Shown: positions 21,396 to 30,851, counted from the first letter of the stretch. The stretch is 64,000 nt of DNA from Saprospiraceae bacterium (GCA_029262995.1 JAJCYH010000026.1:186001-250000); one strand, 5' to 3'. The notes: generated from the sequence alone by a model not told the origin. Made by a program: numbers and translations.

Positions 21396-22928
21396 ATGAA
21401 TACTTCCTTTCTCAAAAAATTAAAGCTTAAAAAAAATAATGATGGATCTTATACAGGATTAAAGTCATTAAAAACAAGCAAGGATAAGTTTGATTCCTAT
21501 TCTCCTGTTGACGGAAAATTGATTGCAAGCGTAATCGCTAGTTCTGAGTCAGATTACAATAAAATAATAACAACAGCTCAAAAAGCATTCGATTCTTGGC
21601 GAATAGTTCCTGCTCCAATAAGAGGGGACATAGTTCGACAATATGGAAATGCCTTAAGAGAAAATAAAGAAGCACTAGGCAAACTGGTTTCCTACGAAAT
21701 GGGGAAATCTCTTCAAGAGGGTTATGGTGAAGTTCAAGAAATGATTGATATCTGTGATTTTGCCGTTGGGTTATCGAGACAATTGTATGGCCTAAGCATG
21801 CACAGTGAAAGACCATCACATAGAATGTATGAACAATGGCACCCATTAGGTATTGTTGGAATTATTTCTGCCTTTAATTTTCCTGTTGCCGTTTGGGCAT
21901 GGAATGCTATGATTGCTATGGTTTGCGGTAACGTTTGCATTTGGAAAGGAAGTGAAAAAACACCTTTATGCTCTGTAGCTTGTCACAATATTCTAATGAC
22001 CGTCTTGAAAGCAAATAAAATTCCAGAAGGCGTTTCTAGCATTGTAACCGGAGATTATAAAATTGGAGAGTTGATGACTAAAGACTCTCGAGTTTCATTG
22101 GTTTCTGCTACAGGAAGTACACGAATGGGAAGACAAGTTGGTGCAATGGTAGCATCACGATTTGGGAAATGTATTCTGGAGTTGGGCGGCAACAACGCAA
22201 TTATTATTACCCCTGATGCAGACCTTAAGGTTGCCTTAACCGGCGTTGTGTTTGGCGCAGTCGGTACCTGCGGTCAAAGATGTACTAGCACAAGAAGGGT
22301 TATTATACATGAATCCATGTATAATGAAGTTAGAAAAGCACTAATTAAGGCTTATCGTCAAGTTAAAATTGGAAATCCTTTAGACCCTAAAAATCATATG
22401 GGACCACTCATTGATTCTTCGGCAGTAGAAAGTTATCTAGAAACAATAAAGGCAATCAAAAAAGAAGGTGGAAAATTTGCCGTCTCTGGTGGTGTCCTTG
22501 AGGGCAAGGCCTATCTAAGCGAATGCTATGTTAAACCATGTATTGCAGAAGTTGGTCCTGAATTTAAAATAGTCCAACACGAAACTTTTGCGCCTATTCT
22601 ATATATTATGAAATACTCCGGAGATCTTGAAAATGCCATCGAAATACAAAATAGTGTTCCTCAGGGTTTATCATCTGCAATAATGACAAACAACCTTAAA
22701 GAAGCGGAGTTATTCTTATCAGCTTCTGGATCTGACTGTGGCATTGCCAATGTAAACATTGGTACTAGTGGTGCAGAAATTGGAGGTGCTTTTGGTGGTG
22801 AAAAAGAAACAGGAGGCGGAAGAGAGTCTGGTTCAGACGCTTGGAAAGCATATATGAGAAGACAGACCAACACCATTAATTACAGCAATGAAGTACCTTT
22901 GGCACAAGGCATAAAGTTCAATTTATAA
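21396..22928 (+). CDS. ALDH7-type aldehyde dehydrogenase (aminoadipate semialdehyde / P6C dehydrogenase-like)
   Basis: A 510-residue NAD(P)-dependent aldehyde dehydrogenase. I chose the ATG at 21396 because a promoter lies over the upstream part of the open frame. Catalytic residues: Glu262 in LELGGNNA and Cys296 in GQRCTST. NFPVAVWAWNA and GWKGSEKTP-like cofactor segments are present. The C-terminal GGAFGGEKETGGGRESGSDAWK and overall length fit the ALDH7 (antiquitin/AmaB) subfamily, which oxidises aminoadipate semialdehyde in lysine breakdown. No other lysine catabolic gene is near, so the substrate is an inference. Confidence 0.85.
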   Translation: MNTSFLKKLKLKKNNDGSYTGLKSLKTSKDKFDSYSPVDGKLIASVIASSESDYNKIITTAQKAFDSWRIVPAPIRGDIVRQYGNALRENKEALGKLVSYEMGKSLQEGYGEVQEMIDICDFAVGLSRQLYGLSMHSERPSHRMYEQWHPLGIVGIISAFNFPVAVWAWNAMIAMVCGNVCIWKGSEKTPLCSVACHNILMTVLKANKIPEGVSSIVTGDYKIGELMTKDSRVSLVSATGSTRMGRQVGAMVASRFGKCILELGGNNAIIITPDADLKVALTGVVFGAVGTCGQRCTSTRRVIIHESMYNEVRKALIKAYRQVKIGNPLDPKNHMGPLIDSSAVESYLETIKAIKKEGGKFAVSGGVLEGKAYLSECYVKPCIAEVGPEFKIVQHETFAPILYIMKYSGDLENAIEIQNSVPQGLSSAIMTNNLKEAELFLSASGSDCGIANVNIGTSGAEIGGAFGGEKETGGGRESGSDAWKAYMRRQTNTINYSNEVPLAQGIKFNL

Positions 22929-22929
22929 A

Positions 22930-23433
22930 ATGCTAATTTTGGAGACACAAAGACTAATCGTCCGTAAGTTTAAGCTTGCGGACGCATCGTTTTTACTTAA
23001 GCTCCTTAATGATCTTGGATATATAAATTACATTGCCGATAGAGGGGTCAGAACGGTTAAACAGTCAGAAAAATATCTAAGTGACAAAATTATCTCTTCG
23101 TATCAAACCCATGGTTATGGCTTGTATCTTGTTGAGACAAAAGACAAGGCACCTATTGGGACTACAGGTATTTTAAAAAGAGAAGAGTTGGACCTTCCCG
23201 ATATTGGTTTTGCCTTTCAACAATCAGCCACTCGAAAAGGATATGCTTTAGAATCTACGCGTGCAATTATTCAATATTCTACTACCCACCTAGCTCTGAA
23301 TGCTTTTTATGGAATAACTTCCTCAACCAATCTTCCGTCTCAGAACTTACTTAACAAACTAGGTTTTGCCTTTTTACGCTCTTTTGATTATAGAGGACAG
23401 AAAAACACCTTTTTATATTCACTGACTCTCTGA
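22930..23433 (+). CDS. GNAT N-acetyltransferase, RimJ/RimL type
   Basis: A 167-residue acetyltransferase with the typical N terminus LETQRLIVRKFKLAD and a C-terminal acetyl-CoA fold ending in NAFYGITSSTNLPSQNLLNKLGF, the hallmark of Acetyltransf_3 proteins that acetylate N termini or small amines. It starts one base after the aldehyde dehydrogenase stop, so it is almost certainly cotranscribed. Substrate unknown. Confidence 0.8.
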   Translation: MLILETQRLIVRKFKLADASFLLKLLNDLGYINYIADRGVRTVKQSEKYLSDKIISSYQTHGYGLYLVETKDKAPIGTTGILKREELDLPDIGFAFQQSATRKGYALESTRAIIQYSTTHLALNAFYGITSSTNLPSQNLLNKLGFAFLRSFDYRGQKNTFLYSLTL

Positions 23434-23454
23434 TAATCTTTGTATTTTTCAACT

Positions 23455-23862
23455 ATGGATAAAAAAGAATACTCTAATGGAGAAATAACCGTCGTTTGGA
23501 AAGCTGATCTTTGTATACATTCTGGCAATTGTGTAAAAGGTCTACCAAATGTATTTAAACCTGAAGAAAAGCCTTGGATACAGCTTGAGTCAACAACAAC
23601 TGAACAGTTGGCTAACCAGATAAACAAATGCCCATCCGGAGCACTTAGTTATTATAAAAAAGAAAAGCCTCAAAAGGAAACTCCCGTCGCACAAACCAAA
23701 GTTGAACTTATAGAAAATGGACCATTAGTTGTACACGGTCCACTTGTTGTTAAAGCTGGTGATACTGAATCATTAAGAACAACACCAAGAACCTCCTTTT
23801 GTAGATGTGGCGCATCCTCGAATAAACCTTTCTGTGATGGTAGTCACAAAACTAGAGGTTAA
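23455..23862 (+). CDS. YjdI-type 4Fe-4S protein fused to a CDGSH iron-sulfur domain
   Basis: A 135-residue protein from the ATG at 23455; a TTG five codons upstream is a weaker choice. The N-terminal half is a mono-cluster ferredoxin-like (Fer4_19/YjdI) domain with cysteines in DLCIHSGNC and NKCPSGAL. The C-terminal half ends with CRCGASSNKPFCDGSH, a complete CDGSH 2Fe-2S motif (three Cys and one His). A Pro/Lys linker joins them. The function of such proteins in bacteria is not settled; electron transfer or cluster handling is likely. It follows the GNAT gene by 21 bp. Confidence 0.85.
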   Translation: MDKKEYSNGEITVVWKADLCIHSGNCVKGLPNVFKPEEKPWIQLESTTTEQLANQINKCPSGALSYYKKEKPQKETPVAQTKVELIENGPLVVHGPLVVKAGDTESLRTTPRTSFCRCGASSNKPFCDGSHKTRG

Positions 23863-23866
23863 GCAT

Positions 23867-24088
23867 TTACTTTTCGTCTTGGGGGCTAATTTTATCAGGA
23901 AGATCTTCCTCTCCAAAGATCTGTCTTAAGTCAATTTCTATAGCTCTTCATAATACCGTCAATGGTACATCTTTAACAATACCTTCAAAAGCATCCTCGC
24001 TGTTATCTTCAATTAGTACCTTGGTCATAAAAATCTATGAGATCAATACACAGAAAGCAATTGCCAACCGCTCCATATCATAGTCCAT
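23867..24088 (-). pseudogene. possible decayed gene remnant
   Basis: The minus strand holds two protein-like pieces in different frames: one from an ATG at 24088 (MDYDMERLAIAFCVLIS, then stop) and one from an ATG at 24028 (MTKVLIEDNSEDAFEG..., an in-frame TGA, then RAIEIDLRQIFGEEDLPDK to a stop at 23867). The composition looks coding, but the frame is broken at least twice. I do not recognise the family. The rest of the gap to 24363 shows no gene; it contains a 9-bp repeat TAGTCCATT at 24081 and 24100 and short vestigial frames. Confidence 0.3.
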
Positions 24089-24363
24089 TTTTGATAAAAT
24101 AGTCCATTCCAACATATAATTTTTTCTCAAATTACCTAAAAGTAGTGCCTAACATATTATAAACTATACTGACTTTCAGTCCGTTATGAAAAAATATGCG
24201 AAAGTTAGGTGGATATCCGTTTTTTTCTCTCCTAGTATAAAAAGTTGTGTTAATGATGGTGCATGACATGGTCAATGCATAAGAAATCTAAATTTTATTT
24301 CTTTGGCTATCTTATTAACGATATTACAAATTGAAGGATAAAAATTTTGTGTTCAAGGTCTCT

Positions 24364-25761
24364 TTACCTTTTTACAAACCTCAACTGCTCTACACTGTTG
24401 TTGTTATGATCTATAATTGATATAATATAACTGCCCGTATCAATGTCATCAATATTAATAAACTGATTTGAAATTGGACCTGCTTTTATTTTCTTTCCAA
24501 AGATGTCGCTTATTACAAATTTTTGATTCATAGAGTTTTTCTCTCTGATATTTAAAATAATATATGAATCAGCAGGATTGGGATAAACTGTAGATAACAC
24601 TTCCTTTTCACTCGATGGCAATTTTATATTTCCTTGATGAACATAGGTGCAATAACTTAGCAACCCTTGATATTGACAGCTTTCAGTTCCATTGCCTTCT
24701 ATAAAGACACTATCAGGATATGTGGTTAATGCTTCACAAATAAAGTCATTAGAACAGTAGTCTAAATTTTTATTATTAGAAAAATATACAGGTAAGTCTA
24801 TTCCTGAATTGTTAAAATCGTCTGGAATAAAAGATTTTAAAGGCTTTGTAGGAATGTCGATATCGTTTAAAACTGAAATATGATACAAACTATCATTATC
24901 TACTAAAACAAGTTTACTTCCGATCTGATTTAGCGAAGGGAAATAAGCACTAAAATCTTTAATATGATCAATGTTCCATAAATTAAGTGAATATTCAATA
25001 TTTTCTAATGAGGCGAAAGTGAACTCATCATCATATGAGGTGGTATTTTGCAAATGAATATTGGAAATCGAATTTAAATTTTCCAATCCATTTAAGGAAC
25101 AATTTTCACACCCTGTAATAAATAACTCTGTTAATTTTTCATATTTTTCAAATCCTTTAAAAACAAAATTAGAGCATCCAGAAATGCTCAAACCAAGACT
25201 GTCTGGCTCATTTGAAAATACATTATTGAAATCATTTGCTACTGAATTAGAGGAGATCGTCAAAATAAAATGGTCAGTATCAAGCTCATAATTTGAAAAA
25301 TCTCCATCACCAATTAATCCTAGTCTATTATTTGGTTTTATGTTTTTAAGTTGAGAAACATTAGTGATAAATTTATTAAAAAAAAATGTTAAAGCATTTA
25401 AATCTTTCAAATTATAAAGTGCTACAATATTATTTAAACTATCTAATGAGCTTAGGCTAAGAACATTAATCGAATCGATATTCTCTAATCCGCTTAACGT
25501 TTTCAACTCTTGAATATTACGAATCAATAAGGTGTTAATCTTATGTATATTTTTAAGCGGATTTAGGTTTATTATTGGGTCATTCTCGTTTGGCAAGGCG
25601 TATAAAAATAAAGTATTTAACTCTGTACAGTCTGGATTGTTTTCAAACATTATATCCAAATCTGTTTGATTCCTGATTTGATAAAAATCGTCTGTCAAGT
25701 CGCATTGAGAATAACCCAATAACCATAGTGAATTAATAAAGACAACAAATATATATCTCAT
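24364..25761 (-). CDS. secreted leucine-rich / receptor-L-like protein with type IX sorting tail
   Basis: A 465-residue protein with a signal peptide (MRYIFVVFINSLWLLGYSQC). The body is a string of irregular leucine-rich repeats of about 23 residues (LNPLKNIHKINTLLIRNI, LSGLENIDSINVLSL, LNGLENLNSISNIHL), like receptor L domains. A cysteine-rich patch follows near 335-370, and the last 75 residues are a type IX Por secretion tail (VYPNPADSYIILNI ... IDTGSYIISI). It is probably exported by the type IX system and anchored or released at the surface; adhesion is a guess. Confidence 0.75.
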   Translation of the reverse strand: MRYIFVVFINSLWLLGYSQCDLTDDFYQIRNQTDLDIMFENNPDCTELNTLFLYALPNENDPIINLNPLKNIHKINTLLIRNIQELKTLSGLENIDSINVLSLSSLDSLNNIVALYNLKDLNALTFFFNKFITNVSQLKNIKPNNRLGLIGDGDFSNYELDTDHFILTISSNSVANDFNNVFSNEPDSLGLSISGCSNFVFKGFEKYEKLTELFITGCENCSLNGLENLNSISNIHLQNTTSYDDEFTFASLENIEYSLNLWNIDHIKDFSAYFPSLNQIGSKLVLVDNDSLYHISVLNDIDIPTKPLKSFIPDDFNNSGIDLPVYFSNNKNLDYCSNDFICEALTTYPDSVFIEGNGTESCQYQGLLSYCTYVHQGNIKLPSSEKEVLSTVYPNPADSYIILNIREKNSMNQKFVISDIFGKKIKAGPISNQFINIDDIDTGSYIISIIDHNNNSVEQLRFVKR

Positions 25762-25801
25762 ACAGTAAATTTATGAATTATTAATTCAATAATAAACATT
25801 A

Positions 25802-26158
25802 TTAGCTACATGATGGTGTCGTTTGACACTCACACCCGTTTGGTGATGTAACAATAGCTATTTCAGAACAGGGTGCGATTCCTGGATAACAACATCTTGC
25901 ATTTCCTGATCCATCGGTAGTTCTTTCACATAGAAATCCACTACCAGAACAAGTATAGGCTACTTGAAAAAATGTGTTAGGAGGTCCTTCAAAATCAATA
26001 CAACATCTTTGATCCACAGTCATAACCTTTTTTATTGATACAGATGGTGCTGTAGAACCAGGATCACAGAAGGAACAGCCTAATTCAATAGGTTCAACAA
26101 CTGACTTAGTATTTGATTTCGACGAATGAGCTATGACAAGAGAAGCAACTAAAACCAT
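25802..26158 (-). CDS. small cysteine-rich secreted protein, function unknown
   Basis: A 118-residue protein from the only in-frame ATG. It contains 12 cysteines, many in pairs or triplets (GCSFC, QRCCID, NARCCYPGIAPC, GCECQ), after a hydrophobic segment MVLVASLVIAHS. The same frame stays open upstream to about 26256 and codes for YYLLAFA directly before the Met, so the signal peptide seems to start earlier, with no ATG, GTG or TTG seen (only ATT near 26248). Either a rare start is used or the 5' end is altered. Comparable to short Bacteroidota Cys-rich/NVEALA-like exported peptides, but not a clear match. Confidence 0.5.
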   Translation of the reverse strand: MVLVASLVIAHSSKSNTKSVVEPIELGCSFCDPGSTAPSVSIKKVMTVDQRCCIDFEGPPNTFFQVAYTCSGSGFLCERTTDGSGNARCCYPGIAPCSEIAIVTSPNGCECQTTPSCS

Positions 26159-26395
26159 AGCAAATGCTAATAAATAATACGTATTAACAAAATTGAGATT
26201 ATCAAGATAGGTATTATTTTTGAGTAAACTAAGCCTAATATTGACTACTTAACATTTATTATCTAGGAATAATTGAATAAATTCCGTTAGTATTAAATAT
26301 AAAACAAGTGCATCCCATATTAAAAATACAAGGATATAAACCCAGGCAAATCGAATATAACACCCAACTTAAATTTTCTGTGTACATTATATATG

Positions 26396-26965
26396 TTAGA
26401 ACTTCATACCAAGCTGAACGCCAACTAGCAAAATGAATCCTTCCCCTGTTGGCTCTCCTTCTGTTTTAATATTCCACTCAATTCCAAAAGATAGAATTGG
26501 TGCTATAATAAAATTATCAGACCCGAAAACATATGATAATTCTGCCGTTGGCTGAAGAACGACAATGTCTGTTTCTCCCACAATATCATTAGCATGAACA
26601 TCCCTAGAGATCCAATCAACCTTATTAAACCAAAGGTCTGACTTTATTCCCCATCTCCAATTGGTATGACTCTCATTAAAAAATCTCCTATACCCCATTG
26701 TGAATCCGTAACCAGAACCAGTCTCTTCGTCATGCACGCCAAGATCCCTGTGATCAAAATTATTAATAGCTAGTTTTATGTGAATGAAATCTTTCATTCC
26801 TATACTTTTATCCAAACTTACTCCTGTAATAATGCCCGTTGGATAGGCTAATGCCTCTATTGATATGTTTGTTTTACTTTGAGAGTATAGTGACGAGATT
26901 GAAAGCAATAGAGCTAGTATCAACAATACCGTATTGGATGTTTTATAAATTTTCATTCTTTTCAA
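26396..26965 (-). CDS. outer-membrane beta-barrel protein
   Basis: A 189-residue protein with a signal peptide (KIYKTSNTVLLILALLLSISSLYSQ) followed by alternating hydrophobic/polar strands with many aromatic residues and a C-terminal FILLVGVQLGMKF, the terminal-Phe signature of outer-membrane barrels. Roughly eight strands are expected. Two Met starts (26965 and 26956) are possible. The gene overlaps the end of gldH by 23 bp, so it is translated from the same message. Function unknown. Confidence 0.65.
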   Translation of the reverse strand: MKRMKIYKTSNTVLLILALLLSISSLYSQSKTNISIEALAYPTGIITGVSLDKSIGMKDFIHIKLAINNFDHRDLGVHDEETGSGYGFTMGYRRFFNESHTNWRWGIKSDLWFNKVDWISRDVHANDIVGETDIVVLQPTAELSYVFGSDNFIIAPILSFGIEWNIKTEGEPTGEGFILLVGVQLGMKF

Positions 26966-27410
26966 TTATGCTTAACTCAATGGATTGTATGCCTTTAAGT
27001 TTTTCCTCTCGAGTATGTTGATTAAATGTAAAAGAATAGTTCCCTAATTCTGGAAAGCGAAATCCATCAAGCATATAAACCATTACTTTACAGTCTCTAT
27101 AGTTACATTTTCCAACCCATTGGCCTTTTTTGTCCGCCAAGTCAATATTTATCCTCTCTTGCCGACGCTCTTGCTTCGGAAAAATAGTTTCAACCATAAG
27201 GTATAAGTTTTCATACCTATAATCTTGATCGTGTTTTACCATCAGTTGCATTTCATAGACTGTAGTAGTATCAGAAACAGATAGATGAAAGTCATAAGAG
27301 TCATCATGATACCAGGCCTCTGGATCAATAGATAATTCAGATTCGAAAAAGACCTCTTGCTTGCACGAGTTAAGAAATAATACCAAAATAGTAGCTAATA
27401 ATATTCTCAA
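26943..27410 (-). CDS. gldH: gliding motility lipoprotein GldH
   Basis: A 155-residue lipoprotein with a lipobox LFLNSC (Cys16). The body matches GldH: an early FFESELSIDPEAW segment, MVKHDQDYRYENLYLMVET, and DLADKKGQWVGKC. GldH is required for gliding in Flavobacterium and is linked to stability of the type IX secretion motor complex with other Gld lipoproteins. It lies just downstream of dnaJ on the same strand. It supports the presence of a type IX system along with gldD and gldE in this window. Confidence 0.8.
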   Translation of the reverse strand: MRILLATILVLFLNSCKQEVFFESELSIDPEAWYHDDSYDFHLSVSDTTTVYEMQLMVKHDQDYRYENLYLMVETIFPKQERRQERINIDLADKKGQWVGKCNYRDCKVMVYMLDGFRFPELGNYSFTFNQHTREEKLKGIQSIELSIIEKNENL

Positions 27411-27463
27411 GATGATGAACTTGTTTTGCTAAGTTAAGATTTCTTCTCTCTGCATATATAATG

Positions 27464-28627
27464 CTATTCGAAAAAATCTTTCATTCTTGCAAAAAAGCCC
27501 TTTTGATCCTTTCCTTCTTTTGGTTGAAAATTTTCCATTTCCCTCATTTGCTCGAGTAGTAGTCTTTCTTCAGGTGTTAGTGTTTGTGGCGTCCAAATAT
27601 TAACGTTAATTAATTGGTCTCCCCTTTGGTTATAAGATTGGACGACGGGCAGACCCTTTGATCTCAATCTGAATATTTTCCCAGGAGGAGTACCTGGTGG
27701 TATTGTTATTTTAACCGGTTTAGACAATGTTGGTACTTCAACAGATGTTCCCAACGCAGCATCTGCAAAATTGATAAATAAGTCAAACATTATGTTTTGT
27801 CCATCACGGGTGAAGTACTTATGTTTCTTTTCTTCAATCATAATTAACAAATCTCCCGAGGAGCCACTATTGGGACCTGCATTTCCTTTGCCTCTCATGG
27901 ACAATTGCATTCCTTCCTCAACACCAGCAGGAATATCAATTTCTATTGTCTCCTCAATAGCTCTTCTGCCATCTCCCTTACAACTTGTGCACTTACTTGT
28001 TATTTGCTGACCAGAACCATTACATCCTGGACATACCGTAGTTGTCTGCATTTGACCCAAAAAAGTAGACTTAATTTGTCGTACATAACCAGATCCCCCA
28101 CAAGTTGTACAGTTTTGAACAGAACCACTATCTTTTGCACCGGAGCCTCCACAACTATCACATGTTCCCTGCTTTTTAACTTTAACCTTTTTTGTTACGC
28201 CTTCAGCAATTTCTTCATATGTAAGGGCAACCTTTATTCTAAGGTTTGAGCCTTTTTGACCTCTTCTTCTCGTGCTTGTTCTTGATCCTCCAAAAAAACT
28301 TTCAAAGGGACTTCCTGAATCACCAAAAATATCACTGAAGTTAGAAAATATATCATCCATAGTCATACCGCCAGAACCACCTCCGCCATAAGCTGATTGA
28401 GGGTCTACACCAGCATGTCCATACCTGTCGTAACGGGCCTTTTTGTCCTCGTTGCTTAATACCTCATAGGCCTCAGCGGCTTCCTTAAACTTTTCTTCTG
28501 CTGCTTTATCGTCTGGGTTTTTATCCGGATGGTATTTTATTGCTACCTTTCTATAAGCCTTCTTAATTTCTGCTGCATCAGAAGACTTTGCTACCCCTAA
28601 TATTTCGTAATAATCCCTTTTTGCCAT
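27464..28627 (-). CDS. dnaJ: chaperone DnaJ
   Basis: A 387-residue Hsp40 cochaperone that stimulates DnaK ATPase. The J domain holds HPD at 33-35; a Gly/Phe-rich linker runs from about 75 to 125; four zinc motifs are at 156-220 ([32 protein letters not shown]); the C-terminal substrate-binding domains follow. All canonical features are complete. It follows grpE by 27 bp and is surely in the same transcript; dnaK is not in the window. Confidence 0.97.
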   Translation of the reverse strand: MAKRDYYEILGVAKSSDAAEIKKAYRKVAIKYHPDKNPDDKAAEEKFKEAAEAYEVLSNEDKKARYDRYGHAGVDPQSAYGGGGSGGMTMDDIFSNFSDIFGDSGSPFESFFGGSRTSTRRRGQKGSNLRIKVALTYEEIAEGVTKKVKVKKQGTCDSCGGSGAKDSGSVQNCTTCGGSGYVRQIKSTFLGQMQTTTVCPGCNGSGQQITSKCTSCKGDGRRAIEETIEIDIPAGVEEGMQLSMRGKGNAGPNSGSSGDLLIMIEEKKHKYFTRDGQNIMFDLFINFADAALGTSVEVPTLSKPVKITIPPGTPPGKIFRLRSKGLPVVQSYNQRGDQLINVNIWTPQTLTPEERLLLEQMREMENFQPKEGKDQKGFFARMKDFFE

Positions 28628-28654
28628 GTTGCTTTTTATTCTTATGAGGGGTAA

Positions 28655-29206
28655 CTATTTGCCCACTACTACTTTTGCAAAACGAATTATTTTATCGTTT
28701 AACAAATAGCCTTTTTCAATTGTATCAATAACTTTTCCCTTCATCTCATCATTCGGAGCAGGAACTTCTGTAATTGCTTCATGAACCTCAGGATCAAAAT
28801 CTTGACCATCAGATTCCATAGGTTTCAGGCCTTTTGCTTCAAGCACTTTATATAGTTTATTATAAACCATCAATACGCCTTCACTAAGTTCCTCTTTTGT
28901 GTTTTCATCTTCGGCACTTTTCTTTGCGCGGTCGAAGTCATCCAATACTGGTAAAATATTACTGATTGTATCTTGAGCAGCAGAATTCAACAAGTCTAGT
29001 CTTTCTCTCGTGTTTCGCCTTTTGAAGTTTTCAAATTCAGCAAAAAGTCTTAAGTATTTGTCCTTTGCCTCAGATAACTCTGCTTTTAACACTTCTACCG
29101 TATCCTCTTCTTGTTCTTCTACAATCTGTTCTTCGCGTATCTGCTCTTCTAATTCTTCTGTAATTTTCTCCTTTGCCACAGTGTTATGTTTTATATCAAT
29201 GTTCAA
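28655..29206 (-). CDS. grpE: nucleotide exchange factor GrpE
   Basis: A 183-residue nucleotide exchange factor of DnaK. A long acidic coiled-coil N terminus (EELEEQIREEQIVEEQEE) leads to the typical segment YLRLFAEFENFKRRNTRER and the C-terminal beta domain (DFDPEVHEAITEVPAP, then IEKGYLLNDKIIRFAKVVVG). First gene of grpE-dnaJ. The palindrome at 29247-29257, also present before clpB, lies 41-51 bp upstream. Confidence 0.95.
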   Translation of the reverse strand: MNIDIKHNTVAKEKITEELEEQIREEQIVEEQEEDTVEVLKAELSEAKDKYLRLFAEFENFKRRNTRERLDLLNSAAQDTISNILPVLDDFDRAKKSAEDENTKEELSEGVLMVYNKLYKVLEAKGLKPMESDGQDFDPEVHEAITEVPAPNDEMKGKVIDTIEKGYLLNDKIIRFAKVVVGK

Positions 29207-29236
29207 AAACCTATTGTATCAATTCTTTTGCCATTT

Positions 29237-29257
29237 GACAAATACAGACAAATTGTC
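29237..29257 (-). promoter_or_regulatory. GACAATTTGTC palindrome and repeat upstream of grpE
   Basis: On the plus strand, GACAAATTGTC (29247-29257) is a perfect 5-bp inverted repeat around one base, and GACAAAT occurs again at 29237-29243, 10 bp away, i.e. one helical turn. The minus-strand form GACAATTTGTC matches the clpB upstream element except at one base. A TGGCAAAAGAATTGAT stretch follows, which faintly resembles a sigma-54 promoter, but this is weak. Confidence 0.4.
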
Positions 29258-29263
29258 AGTATT

Positions 29264-29788
29264 TTATAGCTTTTGAGACAGAATGGATTTAATTTCGTCA
29301 TAAGATTGATTTACGCCAATGATTTCTCCGTTGGGATTTATCAAAAATTTTGCAGGAATATTACTTACAGAATATTTTTGTGCAACTGGAGATAATAATA
29401 CGGCTCTCGACAATTGAACAATTTGATATTTCCATTTAAACCCACCTCTATCTGCTGCTTTTTTCCAGGATCTGTCATTCTTTTCTAATGCCACTGTGAC
29501 AATATGAAATGACTCACCTTTTGCTGATTCTTTTCCACTAAATTCATCAAATAGCTTAACCAAAGAAGGGTGATCTCTTCTACATGGTCCACACCATGAT
29601 CCCCAAAAATCAAGCAATACATAATCCCCTTTTAGTTTGTCTAGTTCAAAAGGTTCTCCATTAATTAACTCAGCCGTAAAGTTAGGTGCTATGTTTCCTG
29701 CTTTATCGTGAGGGGACCTTAGAAACAAGAAATATCCCATTGCAAAAAACAATAATGCAAGAAGTATTTTTATAATCTTTGAATTCAT
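29264..29788 (-). CDS. TlpA-like membrane-anchored thiol-disulfide oxidoreductase
   Basis: A 174-residue protein with one N-terminal membrane helix or uncleaved signal ([19 protein letters not shown]) and a periplasmic thioredoxin fold. The active site is Cys66-Gly-Pro-Cys69 in [12 protein letters not shown]. The family's inserted segment and the cis-Pro loop [17 protein letters not shown] are present. It probably reduces disulfides, for example in cytochrome c maturation, but the partner is unknown. It is 57 bp upstream of grpE on the same strand. Confidence 0.85.
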   Translation of the reverse strand: MNSKIIKILLALLFFAMGYFLFLRSPHDKAGNIAPNFTAELINGEPFELDKLKGDYVLLDFWGSWCGPCRRDHPSLVKLFDEFSGKESAKGESFHIVTVALEKNDRSWKKAADRGGFKWKYQIVQLSRAVLLSPVAQKYSVSNIPAKFLINPNGEIIGVNQSYDEIKSILSQKL

Positions 29789-29895
29789 ATGTTATCGTAT
29801 TTATGTTTACGTAAGTTGCGTTTTAATCATATTGTTCAATAATAGCTTTTAATTGTTGTGTTTTTTAGTTGCTTATCGCAAAATTTTGATATCAA

Positions 29896-30789
29896 ATGTC
29901 ATTTATAAGTTATTTACCTCAAGATCTAACCCGTGGTGATCTTCACCAAATAATACTTGGTGCTGTCTCTCCAAGACCAATTGCTTTTGTTTCTACAATA
30001 AACAAGAAGGGTGTCCATAATATCGCACCTTACAGCTTTTTCAATGCCATAAGTTCTAATCCGCCTCTGCTGTGCTTTTCTGTAAGTAACCCTGCTGATG
30101 GTCGCCTCATTAAAGACACCCTAAAGAATATTCAAAATAACCGTGAATGTGTTATCAATATTGTAAATCACGCTATTCATAGACAAATGACTCTTTGCTC
30201 AATAGCTTTCAATGAAAATATTTCTGAATTTGTTAAATCGGGTTTGACGCCAATTCCTTCAGAAATTATTAAACCTTTCCGACTAAAGCAATCTCCCGTG
30301 CAATTTGAGTGCACGATAAGGGATATATTTGATTATGGAAAACATGCAGGAGCAGCTAACCTTGTTATTTGTGAAGTTCTTAAGTTACATCTTAACGAAG
30401 ATGTACTTATCAAAGGTAGGCTAAGGGTTGACGCTCAAAAGCTAGATGTTATGGGGCGGCTCGGAAGAAGTGAATACGTAAGGGTGATAGGTGATGTAGT
30501 CACAGAAGTTTATCAGTCTGTCAAAAAGCCTTGTATTGGATTCGATGCCTTAAGTGAGAATATTGTCAAGAGCGACGTTCTTACTGGAAACCAAATTGCT
30601 GAACTAGCATCTAATGAGGTCTTTCCGAGTGAAGAAGACATCAAAAGCTTTTTATATGATAATAAAATTGAAAAGATGCACTCAAGAAACGAATATCATC
30701 TTTTGGCTAAAAATTACTTAATAGGTGGTCAAAAAAAAGAAGCACTGCTATGTGTTTTGATACCAGAACTAATACACTATATTAAATAG
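29896..30789 (+). CDS. flavin reductase / flavoredoxin-like FMN-binding protein
   Basis: A 297-residue protein whose first 200 residues have the flavin-reductase fold: LGAVSPRPIAFVSTINKKGVHNIAPYSFF is the FMN-binding opening, and ECTIRDIFDYGKHAGAANLVICEV continues it. The last 90 residues are an extra helical part seen in the longer Bacteroidota members. Substrate unknown. It is divergent from the TlpA-like gene and 62 bp upstream of recA. Confidence 0.8.
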   Translation: MSFISYLPQDLTRGDLHQIILGAVSPRPIAFVSTINKKGVHNIAPYSFFNAISSNPPLLCFSVSNPADGRLIKDTLKNIQNNRECVINIVNHAIHRQMTLCSIAFNENISEFVKSGLTPIPSEIIKPFRLKQSPVQFECTIRDIFDYGKHAGAANLVICEVLKLHLNEDVLIKGRLRVDAQKLDVMGRLGRSEYVRVIGDVVTEVYQSVKKPCIGFDALSENIVKSDVLTGNQIAELASNEVFPSEEDIKSFLYDNKIEKMHSRNEYHLLAKNYLIGGQKKEALLCVLIPELIHYIK

Positions 30790-30851
30790 ATAAAACATAT
30801 AAATGATTCATAATATTTAATTAATATCTTTATTCGCGAAACTATAAAACA

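Noticed and set aside
29216-29236. Sigma-54 promoter before grpE
   Set aside because: TGGCAAAAGAATTGAT has the GG but TTGA instead of TTGC, and no enhancer-binding protein gene is near; too weak to call.
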